Positions 1 through 13,000 of a DNA stretch of 64,000 nucleotides are shown here, in pieces. The notes beneath the pieces are model-generated. The model did no database searches, was not told the origin of the DNA, and saw only the letters and a list, made by a program, of their open reading frames with translations. How positions within the stretch are numbered: the stretch's first letter is position 1; each line of letters opens with the position of its first letter. The translations under genes were made by a program, and so were the position numbers. This stretch comes from Sitta carolinensis (lineage: Eukaryota; Chordata; Aves; Passeriformes; Sittidae): the NCBI GenBank assembly GCA_032173965.1, contig JAVUNC010000006.1, forward strand, positions 38,411,870 to 38,475,869, given 5' to 3'.

Positions 1-115
1 TTCTTATGCCCAGATTGCCACAGAAGCAATATACATGTACTAATTATCAAGATGCACATCAATGGCATGACTCATCAGAAATAAATGAAGCTACTCTCAG
101 CAATATATTTTCCTC

Positions 116-153
116 GAGGAATGATACTTATTTGATACTTGAGGAATGATACT
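116..153. repeat. Short direct repeat
   Basis: GAGGAATGATACT occurs at 116-128 and again at 141-153, with an intervening partial copy of TTGATACTT. This is a local 25-base-period duplication with no evident function. The rest of 1-630 holds nothing I recognise. Confidence 0.7.
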
Positions 154-630
154 GAGGGCAGAAATAGCTCAAGCAGGCAGGCATAAAATAAAACATGAGA
201 TTTCCCCCATCTTGTAATTTCTACAATAAGCATGAGATTCAACCTGTCTCAAAACCCCTGCTTACAGCCATTAAACCAATTTGTTCTTCTTTCCCTATCA
301 TATGCAGAAAGCCAGAGAAAAGCTGAGTTGAGGCTAACCTGAAAACAAAGCATCACTATTTCAGATTCTCACAATTAGCTTTGAACACACTGAGATACAG
401 GAATAGATACCAGATAACACCTCACACAATCTGATTTACTTCCCTAAACAATTAACAGAAGTCTCACTTAGTCATAGTAATTAAAAAATTCCATCTTTCC
501 TGAGACCATTGCAGGGTTCTGCATTGAAGTCTAGAATTCAAAGCCTCTCTAATTCTACAGCCCTCAACGACCTCAATTTCTACTTTTGATTTGCCTTAGG
601 TAGATGGGCAAGACCTGAAGAGCTAGTTCA

Positions 631-1100
631 TGAAACCTGGCTCTAGAGATCTGTGGTTGCACATGTTAAGCTTGGTTAAAGTTGTTTTTTCTTCAGTGGT
701 TTATTCCTGTTACCTTTCCCAATGGGTTTGGTGTGTCCCTGGTTGGCCACCCAGTCTCATTGTTCACCATGTGACCCAGCCCCTGCCACCCAGGACCCAG
801 CCCCTCGATGGTAACACCCAGGGAGCATTCGGTTAAAATCTTGGGAACTGTGGTCCTGCACCCTTCTTTTGCACCCCCCTGAGAAGAATAAACATCCCTG
901 CAAACGTGCCTTTTTGGACCTTTACTTCAGACCTCGACGCTGAGGTGTCAGGAGCCTAGAAAGCAGAAAGCCTCTCTGCTTTCTACTGTTCAAGGTCTGA
1001 GTGCAGCCTGAGAATGGCTGCACATGACTGTGCAGCTGGGGGACAAGGCCAGCGGGCCCCCACACCCGGAGCCATACCCTCAAGGTTTTTTTCCCCTCAC
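631..1100 (+). mobile_element. Probable endogenous retroviral solo LTR
   Basis: The block is markedly more GC-rich than its surroundings. It carries an AATAAA polyadenylation signal at 887-892, about 220 bases before the apparent 3' end. A perfect 11-base stem (957-967 with 975-985, spacer 968-974) lies just after it, where an R/U5 hairpin is often found. The start near TGAAACC and the end near the T-run at 1086 are approximate, and I found no convincing target-site duplication. The wording resembles passerine LTR sequences I remember, but the family is unassigned. The 68-residue open frame at 630-836 falls inside it and is not a gene. Confidence 0.55.
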
Positions 1101-4100
1101 CCCTAATTAAAGTTGAATTTACTCATACAAATGCAGACCATTCTCTTTCTCTCTATGCACATACAGAAACTCATACTATACACATATTTCTGAACAAATA
1201 TACATATAAATATGTGTACTGGTTTAATGCAAATTTCAAAGGCCATTTGGATGTCAGGTATGGAAATAAGTCATGATGCTTTCTTCTTAGGTTTTTTCAT
1301 TGCTCTACAGAAGAAAGAAGCTCCAAACAGTCCCAGAGAAAATAGGCTGCTGTTAAAGACTGCTGAAGCACTAGGTTTCACTAGTTAGGCATCAGTGGTA
1401 TCTAGATATTCATCTGTACACAAAGGTGTTTCATCTTCTCTACAAGACTACTCACCCACAGGTAGCACCGGTAAGAACAAGGTGATTTCAGTAGCTTTTG
1501 GCACATAATTCTTTTTAAATTATAAATTATCTGGACTTCTACCTTTGACCAATGCAACATGTGCTAGCAGAGCATAACTGTGACTCCTACTAATAATCTG
1601 ATGTTGATTTTACTGACAATGAAAGGGGAAGAAGTAATAGCTTAAGGGACTGTATTTGATTCTGTGCTGATTAATGCAGAAAAAATTTGGGTTATATCAC
1701 ACCTTTTAATCTCTAGGTATTACAAGATACTTAACAAAACAGTATAATTGGTGTTTGAAGTGAAAGAGAACCTTGGCAAGGGAAAAAAAGCAGCAGCTAC
1801 AAGGTACTTGAGAAAACTTTCCTCAGTCTCAGGGGTAAAAGCAGATGCTTTCACACAAGTTTCACCAATACATATTTTGATATTGGGTAAAGTAACCAGA
1901 TTTATCTGGGTACGTTAAGTGGACCTTTATGCTGTCTTTGGTTTCCAAGCAATTGACATTGCAGTGGAGGACCAACAAAGGGAACTAGGAAACCTCTTGT
2001 CATTAACTTTTTGGTGTGATCAATTATTTTGTGATCTTTTGAAGACCCCACATAGGAAGAATGTCTAGCAACGGTCTTCAAGAGAAATAGAGGAGGTGTG
2101 GGTATTTTTTAAATCAATACAGAAAGCCAGTAAGTGCTGTGATCCCACAGCTGCGAGCAAGTTTATCAAATACTTATCATTTGAGACTGGCCTTTACTTG
2201 AGTGCCTAAAGGGAAATGGAACAAAGAGAATTCTACATCCAGCCCTAAAATCCCACTGAAAAATCCAGATGGTTACTATAGTATTTGATTTTGGTTCTGC
2301 TGATGAAGACATATATCTGGGCTCCAGTACTTTGATCTGTTGGTAAACACAGTTTGCATCATTATGGATAGTGCATATATTCAGTATAATGCTAACTATA
2401 CAATGTTTAATGCATAGATATAATGATACAAACACCACAAAGCATTAGAGTTATTTATACCTGTGTGATTCATACACAATACCACTAAGATCTGGCTAAG
2501 ATTCCTTTTCCCCAGTAAAGGCCAGCACTTTCAGAAGCCAACCTTAACTCTAACCATACACTGTCATGCCATTGTAGGCATCCATGACATATAACTAAGT
2601 TACAAAACACAGACAGTCTTGAGACTGATGACATTTAAAACTGTAGGGTTTTCACAAACATCTGGTTGACTTGGATATGTAGGTAAATAAATTCACTAAG
2701 TTCCAAACTCTGCTTTCCTGTGAATTTTTTAAAAAAGTCAGATGACCTTGATATTGCTTGACCCTAATCTATATTTTCTTTCAAGATTTGTATACCTCTG
2801 TAAGCAAAAATGCAGAATAAGAATAAAAGTTATCAGTTGATAAAATTCATCAGAATTTAAGAGTTCTTATTACAAAACTTGAACAAGCCACTAACTTTTA
2901 CAGTCGTCAGATAGCTGAGGATACAACACTCATTTCTGCCAGGATTTCATAGCCATCTATAATTCTGCCACAAAGATTATTTTTCTAATTTGTCACTGTG
3001 ACATGGTCACACATCACATTGATCCTAGCTCTGCATTGCTCCACAGATTTCCTCTCTCTGCCCAACATAAATGGCCTGTCTTTATTTTCACAGCCTAGCC
3101 TGTCTAGTTTTTCTCTTATTAAGAGATCATTTCTGGTCTTGCAAAGATCTTTGTTTCAGTCTCCACTCAAATTTACACATAGCCAACTTTTTGCCAGTCC
3201 TGTTCTTCCTACTTGGCAGGAGCTCCTAATTAAATATACATGAGGTACCCCACTACTCCCCTGCAATTTTCAGTTAAAATTCTTAAAAACTCTTCAAGTG
3301 TGGAGATCACCACACCACCCATAGCTGTCTCATTGTTACTCCTGTCTTGTTCCTTAATCCTGTCTTATTCCCTTCATCTGCCTATGAAGAATAAAACATG
3401 TTTTTTTATTTTTATATGTAAATTCGGTTACTTAGAAAATACCTGACACTCAGTTCCAAGTTCTGCAGCTCAGTATCTTCTCATCATTTTCTTTCAAGCC
3501 ATATCTTCAATGTTTTCTTCTGAGTAAAGCAGCAGGTGATAAGCATAGGAAGGTAAGCAAGAAACTACTAGAAACATCAAATAGAAAGGCACTACACAGC
3601 TGTTTCTGAGCTAAATAGAATTTTGCACCAACTGTGATAAGGGATAACTTCAAACTACTAAATCCTCTTCCTCAAAGCCTACACCCAGCTAGGCGAGCAG
3701 CTTCAATGTCCTCACAAGTGAATAGACACATTCAGCACAGATGCCCCTGTTCAACACATAAAACCTGAGAACCCTCACTTTTCTGCAAGTTAAGATTTCC
3801 TTCGCTCTCCTCCTCTTTTGCAAGTATGTGTATGTGTAGCCAACCGTCCTAGCAGAGAGCAGAGCTGCATCCTCCGCAAGCAATGAGCTGTTCCTGCAGC
3901 TGTTAGCACAATGTCTCCCTTGAGAGTGCTCTGAAGTGCTAACAGTTCACCATAACTTCCATACCACTTCTTCTCACAGGGATTGTTTTCCCCAATTTCA
4001 TTTAAGAAGCAAACTCTAAGACAAGCAAAAAGAATGAGTATCTTCCTCTACATTTGGATTTTTTTAATCCTCATCAAGCAGTTTCCCCTTTAGAGTTTCT

Positions 4101-4470
4101 ACTTAGAAATCCAGACTGGCTGGATAACTTAAAGCTGAATGCCTCTGCCCTAAGAAGCAGGGGACTCACTCAAGAATGTAAAACCAGAAATGTGCAGGGA
4201 AACAGTCTCTTGGTGTTACCTACATCTAATTACTCCTCCCCACTCATCTGTCATTACCACATAATCTCAGTACACAAGAAAAGAAATGCTTTCCTAAGCA
4301 TGCAACAAAACAAATTGCAAGGGGTTTATGGCTTGAAAGCACAGACTTTGAGATCCTCTCCAAGTCAGCAGGGAAAACGAGACTAGCTTTGCTTTCTGGA
4401 CAGTGATTTTCTTGGGAACCTTTTTTTGGTAGCCTTTTTCAGATATGCAGCAGGGTGGGCTCAGATAAAA
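1101..4470. other. Intron without recognised features
   Basis: AT-rich unique-looking sequence. Open frames at 2998-3243 and 3240-3446 (plus) and 2166-2438 and 3689-3883 (minus) are short, overlap by chance and have no family resemblance or splice context. I see no repeat I can name. Confidence 0.6.
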
Positions 4471-4623
4471 CACTGTAGTCCAGTGCTTAGGGTGCTACTG
4501 TTAAGATACCACAAGGCTCCTGGATGCCATATCTGGCTCTAGCAACAACTCGCTGTGTAGCCTTGGTTTAGACTTGCATGACATTCATTTGCTGCATCTG
4601 TAAAAGAGGTATAATAATAAGAG
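4471..4623 (+). mobile_element. MIR-like tRNA-derived SINE relic
   Basis: The order of recognisable MIR blocks is kept. These are an A-C-T-G-T-A-G-T tRNA-related start, then CTGGCTCTAGC, then CTGTGTAGCCTTGG, then GCATCTGTAAAAGAGG, ending in ATAATAATAA. This matches the amniote MIR core and tail along about 150 bases with many substitutions. It is an ancient, immobile copy. Such relics are sparse in bird genomes. It could also belong to a related CORE-SINE subfamily. Confidence 0.75.
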
Positions 4624-7600
4624 TCTAGCTATTTTCCTATTGCCCCAGTCAATTTTTCTGAGCATTATTGATTTATGCAGTAGTAGCACCTCTTCCAGTG
4701 ATAAGCACTGTGAAGCTGTAGTTTCTAGGTGGACATTCTTGCCCATATTGTATTCACTCCTCCTTTCACAGGATATGTCACTGGCTCCAAAGCTGACCAT
4801 CCCTTTTAATTTTGTATTGAGGGATATTTCTCTTGAGAATGCACCTGTACAAGCCAGAACTACTGCACTCTGCCTTGGCAGTGTACTGAAAATCTAAGGT
4901 AAATCACTCAACCCTTTACCTTATTTTGCTTGTTTTATTTAATGGAAGCATTGCTGTGTTACTGGAAATATCTGCAAGGCTGCTAGACATTCATTACCTC
5001 AAAGAACCCAAACAATGCAGACACACCCACAGTCTATTCCAGGGCTACAGTGCCTTCTGAAAAAAAAAAAATGATATATGCTTGCTTGCAAAGAAAGAAG
5101 AACTGCTAGATACTAGCTCTAGATTAAAGCACCATCCTTCAACAAACACCAGGTATGTGTTGCCAACTGCATATGTGAGAAAAACTACTCATTTCTGATG
5201 TCAGAAGGAACAACTCCTTTCTGATATGAAAAAGAAATACCCTTATCAACTAATAAATAAAAAGAATAATTTTAGCCCATATAACCATCAAGGCATATCA
5301 CTGAAAGAAGAGAGGCTGAAGAAAGCCTCTCAAAAGTGGTGAGACATTCATTGTAGATGAATAATACCTGGGATATAATTTAAACTGCCATCAAGGCAGT
5401 AATCAGCAAAAACACCAAGAGTTCCTATGTACCTACAGAACAATGTAATGAACATGTGGAATTTCTCTTTATTATGGTATCCCATATTCTTTAGCAGGAA
5501 ATGCATCATTACAGAATTGTCAGCCAAGGAATATGACTAAAGGCATCACTGCAGCTAACAGACTTAAACCCCTGCTCATCTGTTGGAAGTAGCTCATGCA
5601 CAGCAAGCAGACTTTAATGATGGCTGGAAACCCCTTCTAGGCTTAAATCTATTTGTACACTTTGAGATCATAGCATGACTGCTGGCAGTAGCTGCCTTAA
5701 AAATAATTCCTAAATGTTCATTCTATAAATGGCAGTCACACTGTTTATTGGAGAATAAGGTGATAACTATGGCAGGTGGAGATGCCACAAAGAGCATAAA
5801 ATGATGGCTCATGTTTGTTTGCTTTTTTTTTTAATCTGTCAAAAAGCTCCTATCAATATGTCCCGGGTAAAAACAACACATTCTGAAAGCTCCAGAGAAC
5901 AGATATCTTCAAGACTGAATGCAGAAGGAAGAACATGTGATTCTGTCATATATCATCACCATGGCTGGTTCTGGAAATAGCATGGATATACTCTTGTGAG
6001 GGTATAAAGGGAATTTTTGGGTTTCATTTTTTTTTGGTGAGCTAGTTCCCAGACAGCTTTGCTGTAAACTTCAGCTGAAAGATGGCAAGTCCATTTCATT
6101 GTATTGTTATAACCAACTACAGTCTCAAATGTGCCTGCAAACCACATGAAATCAGATGCTACCTCCCATCTAATTTTTTTACCAAAAGATTTTTATAGCA
6201 AAAAAACAATCAGGAAACAAAGGCGGTAAGATGATAGTAACAACAAAAAAATAAAAATCCATGACTTTAAAGGTGTGGTGTTCAGCATCTGCCATTTCTT
6301 TGGTGATAATTCTTCATGCATTGGAGGTATTGCTCATTAAAAGCTATACCATTAAAAGGTTTATCTTTTCAGATCTGCATAGAAATGCATAATGGTACCA
6401 TGGAGGGTTTGTTCATGCTTTCTTGCTCTTCTTCCCTCATTTATTCTCTCTTCAAAATACAGATGATCTTTTTTCACTTTAGTTTCAGTTACTCTTACAT
6501 GGGAAAACTACCCCTTCATTCTTCTGTCGCCTCTAATGCCCAAGGGGCTATCTTGCATGAACTCCTCCAAAAAAATTCACCATCAGAAAGCCACATACAG
6601 GATTTTGAAGCTACAAGTTAGAATCGAAGGCAGGGATCTGGAGTAGTTAACATAAAAACATTTTTTTTTTTCTATTGAAAATATAATTTCCACCCTATCT
6701 GCAGGCCCAGATGTCACCCACCCCCCCACCACACACAAACATCCTGCACATCCACACGCACTCACTCTTCAAAAACCTTTGCAGAACAGCTTCAGCTGGG
6801 GTCTAAATGTTCTTCCTTATTAAAGTGACTAAGTCTATCGATCTCAGGTGAATTATGTACTAAGGGTTGCATATAGTTAAGCCTTTTTGAAACACATTTA
6901 GGTGGAAGAATGATTTCCTTTTGGTTCCTTGCAGATAGTATCTGCACCACCAAAAATGCATCAGAGTTACCAACAGAAATTGCTTCTTGAATTTTGAATG
7001 TCCAGTTCATTTGTCCTCACAACAAAAGATAAAATGGAAACACACTGGAGCTGACAAAAGATCACAGTAAGAAACTTCACCTTCCCATCCATAAAACAAT
7101 ACAAGTAAATCAATATCTCTGAGTGTCTTTATCATTAATCACTTTAAGGAGACTTGAAAATATTTTTTCCCCACAAATGGTTTACCATTATACTCAGGCA
7201 GATGATCCTTTCCATGAAAGACTGAAGTACTGAATGGAAGCAATGTATACAACACAAAACGGTCTGGTTATGGCTACACTTAAGACTTCACAATTGTACA
7301 CAGCATTACAATGTCCATAGTGCTACACGGGGAAAAAAGGCCAGAAAAAAACCTTCACACTATCCAATTTTGCCTACTGACATTATAGGATGGCTTTCTG
7401 AAACATGGTTAAGGTATTCTTTACCTAACTTTGTGTCCTCCTACATAAGCCATCGATCTTGGAAGCTTCTATGTTGTATGTATGCGTGCAAACAAGCAAA
7501 CACAGACAAGTTAAAACACTATGTTTTGAGGGAAAACTCAAATACTGGATTGTAGCATTCAATGCATATTAGTCCAAATTCTACTAAGGGAATCTATAAT

Positions 7601-9465
7601 AGGAGCGTTAAACATATGTGGTAATGTGATACATATGGTTTTATAGACAATTATGCTAGCCCTGTGAACTGCAGTCAAAGTTAGTTATTGTTTCTTGGCT
7701 GAGGTGCTTGCTTGTGGCCTATTCACTAATTCTGTTTATGTATTTCTAACAGGGATTCCTGGTATATTTCCAAATAGCTCTATTCATTTATTAACAATGT
7801 GAACTGGGATATGCAGATATTTTCCTCTGTAGTCCCCTGGAGATCAAGGGGCACAAACTTGCATAAAGAAAGAGCCAATAAATGAAGTGAGTAAATTAAA
7901 ATTGTAAGAGAAGAAAATAAATTCAACCAATTGCCAGATATTGAAATCATTGTTACTGAGAAGACTAATTATGCAACCTCAAGGAATAACCAAACAGTAT
8001 TTGTTTCAAAAGTACTCAACCAGCTTCAGGCCATGTGTAAGCACACGGCTATCACAGGCTCCTTCAACTCCTCATTGCCACTTCCCTGCCCCTTTTCTAT
8101 CAGTACTAATTAGCAACATAAAGAAATATTCTCTGCCTTTTTTGTCATCATGCTGTTCAACTTGCCTGATTTTTTTGATACACAATCCAGTGTTTGACAT
8201 ATGCTTCTGCAAGATCATATTATCTAAAACAATATTACCAAGCAACCTCTGAATGAGGACTACATTAATGAGGACTATTCAAAGCCTGGGTGAGGGCTAA
8301 GTTGAATAACAGATACTTCTACTACATTAAAACCATTACAGAGCAGGCTTATTCTTAATATAGGTGCTTGACATTTCCCATTAAAATAACTTATTTCAAG
8401 CAATTACCATTGCAAAAATGAAAATGTTTACGCTGAAGTCACCAGTACTATCTGTCTGCCTTAAGTTGTTTGCCTCATGAAGCTTCAAGCTCAAAATAAT
8501 ATCTGCTTCTTAATACTATTCCCTCTTCGGAGTCAGGAAGAGCCCTCAAGACTTCCCAAAGCACAACATTTCCATACTTTAAACAAACATTTGTGAGCAA
8601 CTGATCTAATAATTTCTCTTGACTCACTTAAGTGACTGATCACAACATTAACAATCTTGGGTAGCTTTACTGAATGAGGTAACATCATTTTGTAGACTAA
8701 TACACAGTACAAGTAGGAAAATTAAGCTTTAGGGAAATATAAGCCCTTTCTTCATGTTCCAAAGGGAGGAAAATGTTACTTTACTACAGCTTTCAGAAGA
8801 AAACCTCATTTCCCCAAAAGCTTCCAGACATGCATCTGCTAGGTGGTCAAATAAAAGTTAGTATTAACATACAAACCCTGCTTTGATCTTTGATTACAGC
8901 AGCAATAAAAACATTATTCCCATCAGTTACTTAGTTGTGTTCATGCAGCAAAAGAAAGTGCAGCTACAATTAATATTCAAGTCCTGTTGTGACCTCGAGA
9001 TGTTCCATGGAAGAATCTCAGCTTTTTGGGTCATTTGCTTGTTTTAGTCAAAGCCAAGGAAGTACTACACAAACAAGAGAAGGGCATTTGAATGACCAGA
9101 TTCTTAAAATATGCAAACAGAATTGTTTCACTATTCATTTTTACTTGCCAGCTATAGGCCCCAGGATATGATTTACAGAAATATTGAGCATTCACAGCTT
9201 TAACTTAAAACAACAGGAACTCTATGTGAAAATATGAAATACCACCTGGTGCTAACAAAATTCTCAAAACAATCAATGAATAATCAATGTACAATTTATA
9301 CTAAGGAGAATAAATTTGCCCCAGACCTGTGGAAACTCTTGACTTTAAGACTCCTGTTCCTTAAAAATGATCTTCTGATATATCTGTGTGCCTTGATAGT
9401 GACAGTAGAGATGGAGATACACTGTCAACAGATGAGGACTTGACTCACTAGAATACTGATGAGTT
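4624..9465. other. Intron with simple-sequence tracts only
   Basis: No gene or named transposon was recognised. Notable only are a poly-T run near 6660-6671, a C-rich/CA-rich tract at 6715-6765 (on the minus strand several G-runs), and A-runs near 5060. Open frames, the longest 110 residues at 4054-4386 just upstream and 103 residues at 7941-8252, show no domain or splice context. Confidence 0.6.
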
Positions 9466-10065
9466 TATAACCTTTTAACCCCAGCAAGCAACCAAGCACT
9501 GTGCAGATGCTCACCCACTTTTAGCCTACCTCAGTGGGATGGGGAAAAAAATCTGGAAAACAGCAAAATCTGTTGTTTCAAATAAGAACAGTTTAAGAAC
9601 TGAAATAAGGCAAAATATAAAAAATAATTTAATCGTAAAAAAAAAAAAGGAGATAACAAAAAGACAGAGGAATAAACCCCTCAAAATTACTAGAGATGCA
9701 CAACACCATTGCTCACTGCCCACTGACTGACGCCCAGCCTGACCCCAGCAGGGATTGTCCCCTCCCAGCCAAGTCCCCCCAGTTTATATTCTGAGTGTGA
9801 TGTTCTGTGGTATGGGATATCCCTTCAGGCATTTCTGTTCAGCTGTCCTGGCCATGCTCCCTGCTGGCTTTTTGTGCACCTCCCCTCTGGCAGAGCATGA
9901 GACACTGAAAAGTCCTTGACTTAAGGTATACACTGCACAGCAATAAAATAAATAATAAATAAAATAAAGCATCAGTGAATTATCAATGTTATTGTTCCTA
10001 TGAACCCAAAACACCAAACTGTACCAGGTACTAGCAAGAAAATTAACTGAGCCAAATACAGGACA
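9466..10065 (-). mobile_element. Endogenous retroviral solo LTR (same family as 58129-58682)
   Basis: Read on the minus strand it begins TGTCCTG at 10065 and ends near the TTAAAAGG/GGGTTAAA-type terminus at 9466. It is about 600 bases long. It shares ordered blocks with the plus-strand LTR at 58129. These are the GTAGCTGG-type and ACAGT blocks near the start, the GGACTTTTCAG block, a TATA-like ATATAAA (plus 9783-9789), the hexa-T/AT-rich section and the TTAAAC/T end. I recognise the family as a common avian ERV LTR, especially frequent in songbirds. No gag, pol or env sequence flanks it, so it is a solo LTR. Flanks GAGTT and ATTAA give no clear target duplication. An AATAAATAATAAATAAAATAAA tract at about 9943-9966 is internal. 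Confidence 0.82.
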
Positions 10066-13000
10066 ATTAAGCTATGACGTCTTATTAATAATTTACAAGA
10101 AAGGAAACTTTGCTCTGAACATTTGATAATCTCCACAAAGAGAGAAACTAGCCCATAATGACAGAGAGTAGCATTGCATCAATATGCAAAGAGGCTGGAT
10201 CTCAACAGTGTTCTGTAGTCTCAAAGAATGACCTTACCTCATGCTCCTGGGTCAATAATGATGGCAACAACACAGCAGGTATGAGCCCAAACCTTAAAGC
10301 TGAATCAATAATCACTATGCTGGGTCATGGCCCCACATCAATCGGAGACAGTTTTACATTATGATGTTACAACAACTTGTACAATACTGCAAGGTCATTT
10401 TGCATTGGTTTGGTGGTACCATGCCATGATGCTGCATGAGTATATACAGATACTTGCCTGTGACAGCAAATGAGTACAGAGAGATGCTAAATTTTGAAAT
10501 GACTATCAGGGACTCGTCATGTGTGATATTATTGATAATGATTGGTGACTTGTATGTCACAAGGTCACTTAATTTCCTCTTTACAAGACAAAAAAGTAGG
10601 TAAAGTTTTGCCAAAACTAGCAAAGGCACCCCTTTACCCAAGGCTGTCCTTCCGCATTTTCACTCCAACCTGAATGGACAGCAGGTACTTTGTTCTTGCA
10701 CACTTTTTATCTGCTCAGCCATTTGACTGAATATGATTGACCTCACTACAACCCATGCAGAGTAACAAGATTCAAAAGGAAACTACTGTGACAGGGAAAT
10801 GGCCCAATTATGCTGAGACCAGCTTTTTCCATAGCAAAAAAAGATTCAAAGCATAATACATCAAGACACAGAAAGAAGCAGGCACCCAGTGATTGCTGTC
10901 GAAGGAGGAGAACAAAGGGATGGCAATTATTTTAATAATTTTCTAAGAGGTGGCAATAATGTTTCTTATAATTGCAGAGAGAAGCAGAAATGTCAATAGT
11001 TCCAACTAGCCTTTATTTCTGAATGGTGCCTGAATCAGCTCTTCATTTAGGCTATTGAAGCATCAACTATTTCCCATTAAACTACACTTGGGTCAGTCTG
11101 CTTTGGTCACACTCAGCTTAGATTGAATTTGAGAGTGATAATTACTGTGAACTCACATCATTTTCCCACAGTGAATTTGTTTCAGCTTCTTGATACTATT
11201 TCCCCATGAATGTGTCCTTATATTTCCCCTTTATTGATACATTGTTTTCTTCTATTCTGTTTCATGGGGTTTTATATTTATAAAAACCCAGACATTTATT
11301 TATATCCATATTATAAAACATAACAACAAGGATTGCTTTTAAATAAACACAGTAAGATTAAACAAAAGATGGCACAGCAATTACTAGTTCTCTTGTCTTC
11401 ATTTTCAATGGCACCTAGTAAGCAACAACCCATGTTGGCAGCAGACCTTGTACTCCTCTACAGCTGCTCTGTGAGTGCATGTGTACAGGGAAGGAACAAG
11501 AATCCCTCTCTAAAAGCATGCAGCTTGAAAATTGCAGAGAAACTAGTCATATATGTTTTGAGAATACTCGGCAGAAGAACAAAATAAGGAAGTGAGGAGG
11601 AATGTAACTCTGTGCACACCCTGCCTTGGGCTGGACACGGAGCTTCATGGAAAGGTTTGTGCACAATGTAAGCATTCCAGCCCCTCTCACAGCACACATA
11701 AGACCCTTCCACAAAGGATTCCAAGATGAGTAAATATTCTCCTTTCTATCATTTACCCATCCTGCTGTAATATTACAGGTGAACTGATCCAAAAAGCAGT
11801 TATACTGGAAGCATATGTAATGAAATTGGAGTACAACTGTGAATTTTAAACAGAACTTGTCTCAGTGTCCCAGTACTGTGTGTAACCTGTTATGGAGTTC
11901 CCAGCCCATTACTTCATATTTCATTTTGTCAGTTCAGTGTATCCCACCCTGAATGCTTGACCTGAAAATGTAGACGTGTTTCAGATGAAACAGAAGGTTA
12001 ATTAGAAAAGCTGAAGCCATTAATGAAGGCCATCAATTATTAATCAGTTGGTCCTCTATTCTCTTTCCCCATATCCAGAAGAATTTATAAGTCACTGATA
12101 GGATTTTAGGGCTGTTGACATCCCTTAGCAACTGTATCACTCTGGTTAGAGTGATTAGACCAAGCAAAAGAGGAAAACATCAAACACATTTTCAGACAGA
12201 AGATTTCTAATGAAAAATTCAAAGTGATGAAAGACAGAAGACAAAACAACTTCACACCTCTGGAACCTTCCTGACCACTGAACTGCAGAGGACTCTGGCC
12301 TAGCATCTGAGTCACTGAGTGTTGCTGGCAATGAAGCACTGAACCATGGGAGACAGGAGATTTTAATGTAGGTTTGCATTTTCATAAAGGAAAATACAGC
12401 AACAGCTGTTTTAAAGTAAATGTATCAATCAGATAACATAAGGCATCCTATGACAAAGAACCTACCAGGGGTTTGCCACAGACAGGTAATTCTGAATACT
12501 CATAGACAATGTTGAAATATGTCATAATATTAGCAGGGAAAATTATCTTCAGAAAATGAGAACAGAGTTTCTATTAATTGTCCTCACATATGTGAAATTT
12601 ATTTCCCTTGCAAAATAAATCTATCATTGAAGAAAAATGTTTAATTAAGAAATGGTAATAGAAACAACCCTTTTCAACAGTTTATATTAAGATTTTATTG
12701 CCACGTTAAAGACGAAAGCCTACTCAGTTGTGAAATCATCATTTACACGAAGTGCTAAAATCATCCTTTGTTAAATGTAGAGTAAGGGAAAAAGACTTAG
12801 GAAATGCAACACAGAATCTGTATACAGCGGAAATGATGATTACCTTGGTCTTCTTTTCCTTCTCTGGCATTCTTCATTACTGCTAGATGCAGGGTGTTTT
12901 TCCACTGCCATTTTTCAAAACTTCAAGATACTTCTCTTGGGTTATGTTTTGCACCATCATAGATAAAATTTAACTTCTAACTTGAATGATTATAAGTTTA

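Noticed and set aside
5310..5331. Hairpin GAGAGGCT/AGCCTCTC resembling a terminator
   Set aside because: Eight-base arms are expected by chance in 64 kb, and bacterial-type terminators do not apply in a vertebrate intron.
9539..9730. Lys-rich 63-residue frame
   Set aside because: It lies inside the minus-strand ERV LTR at 9466-10065.
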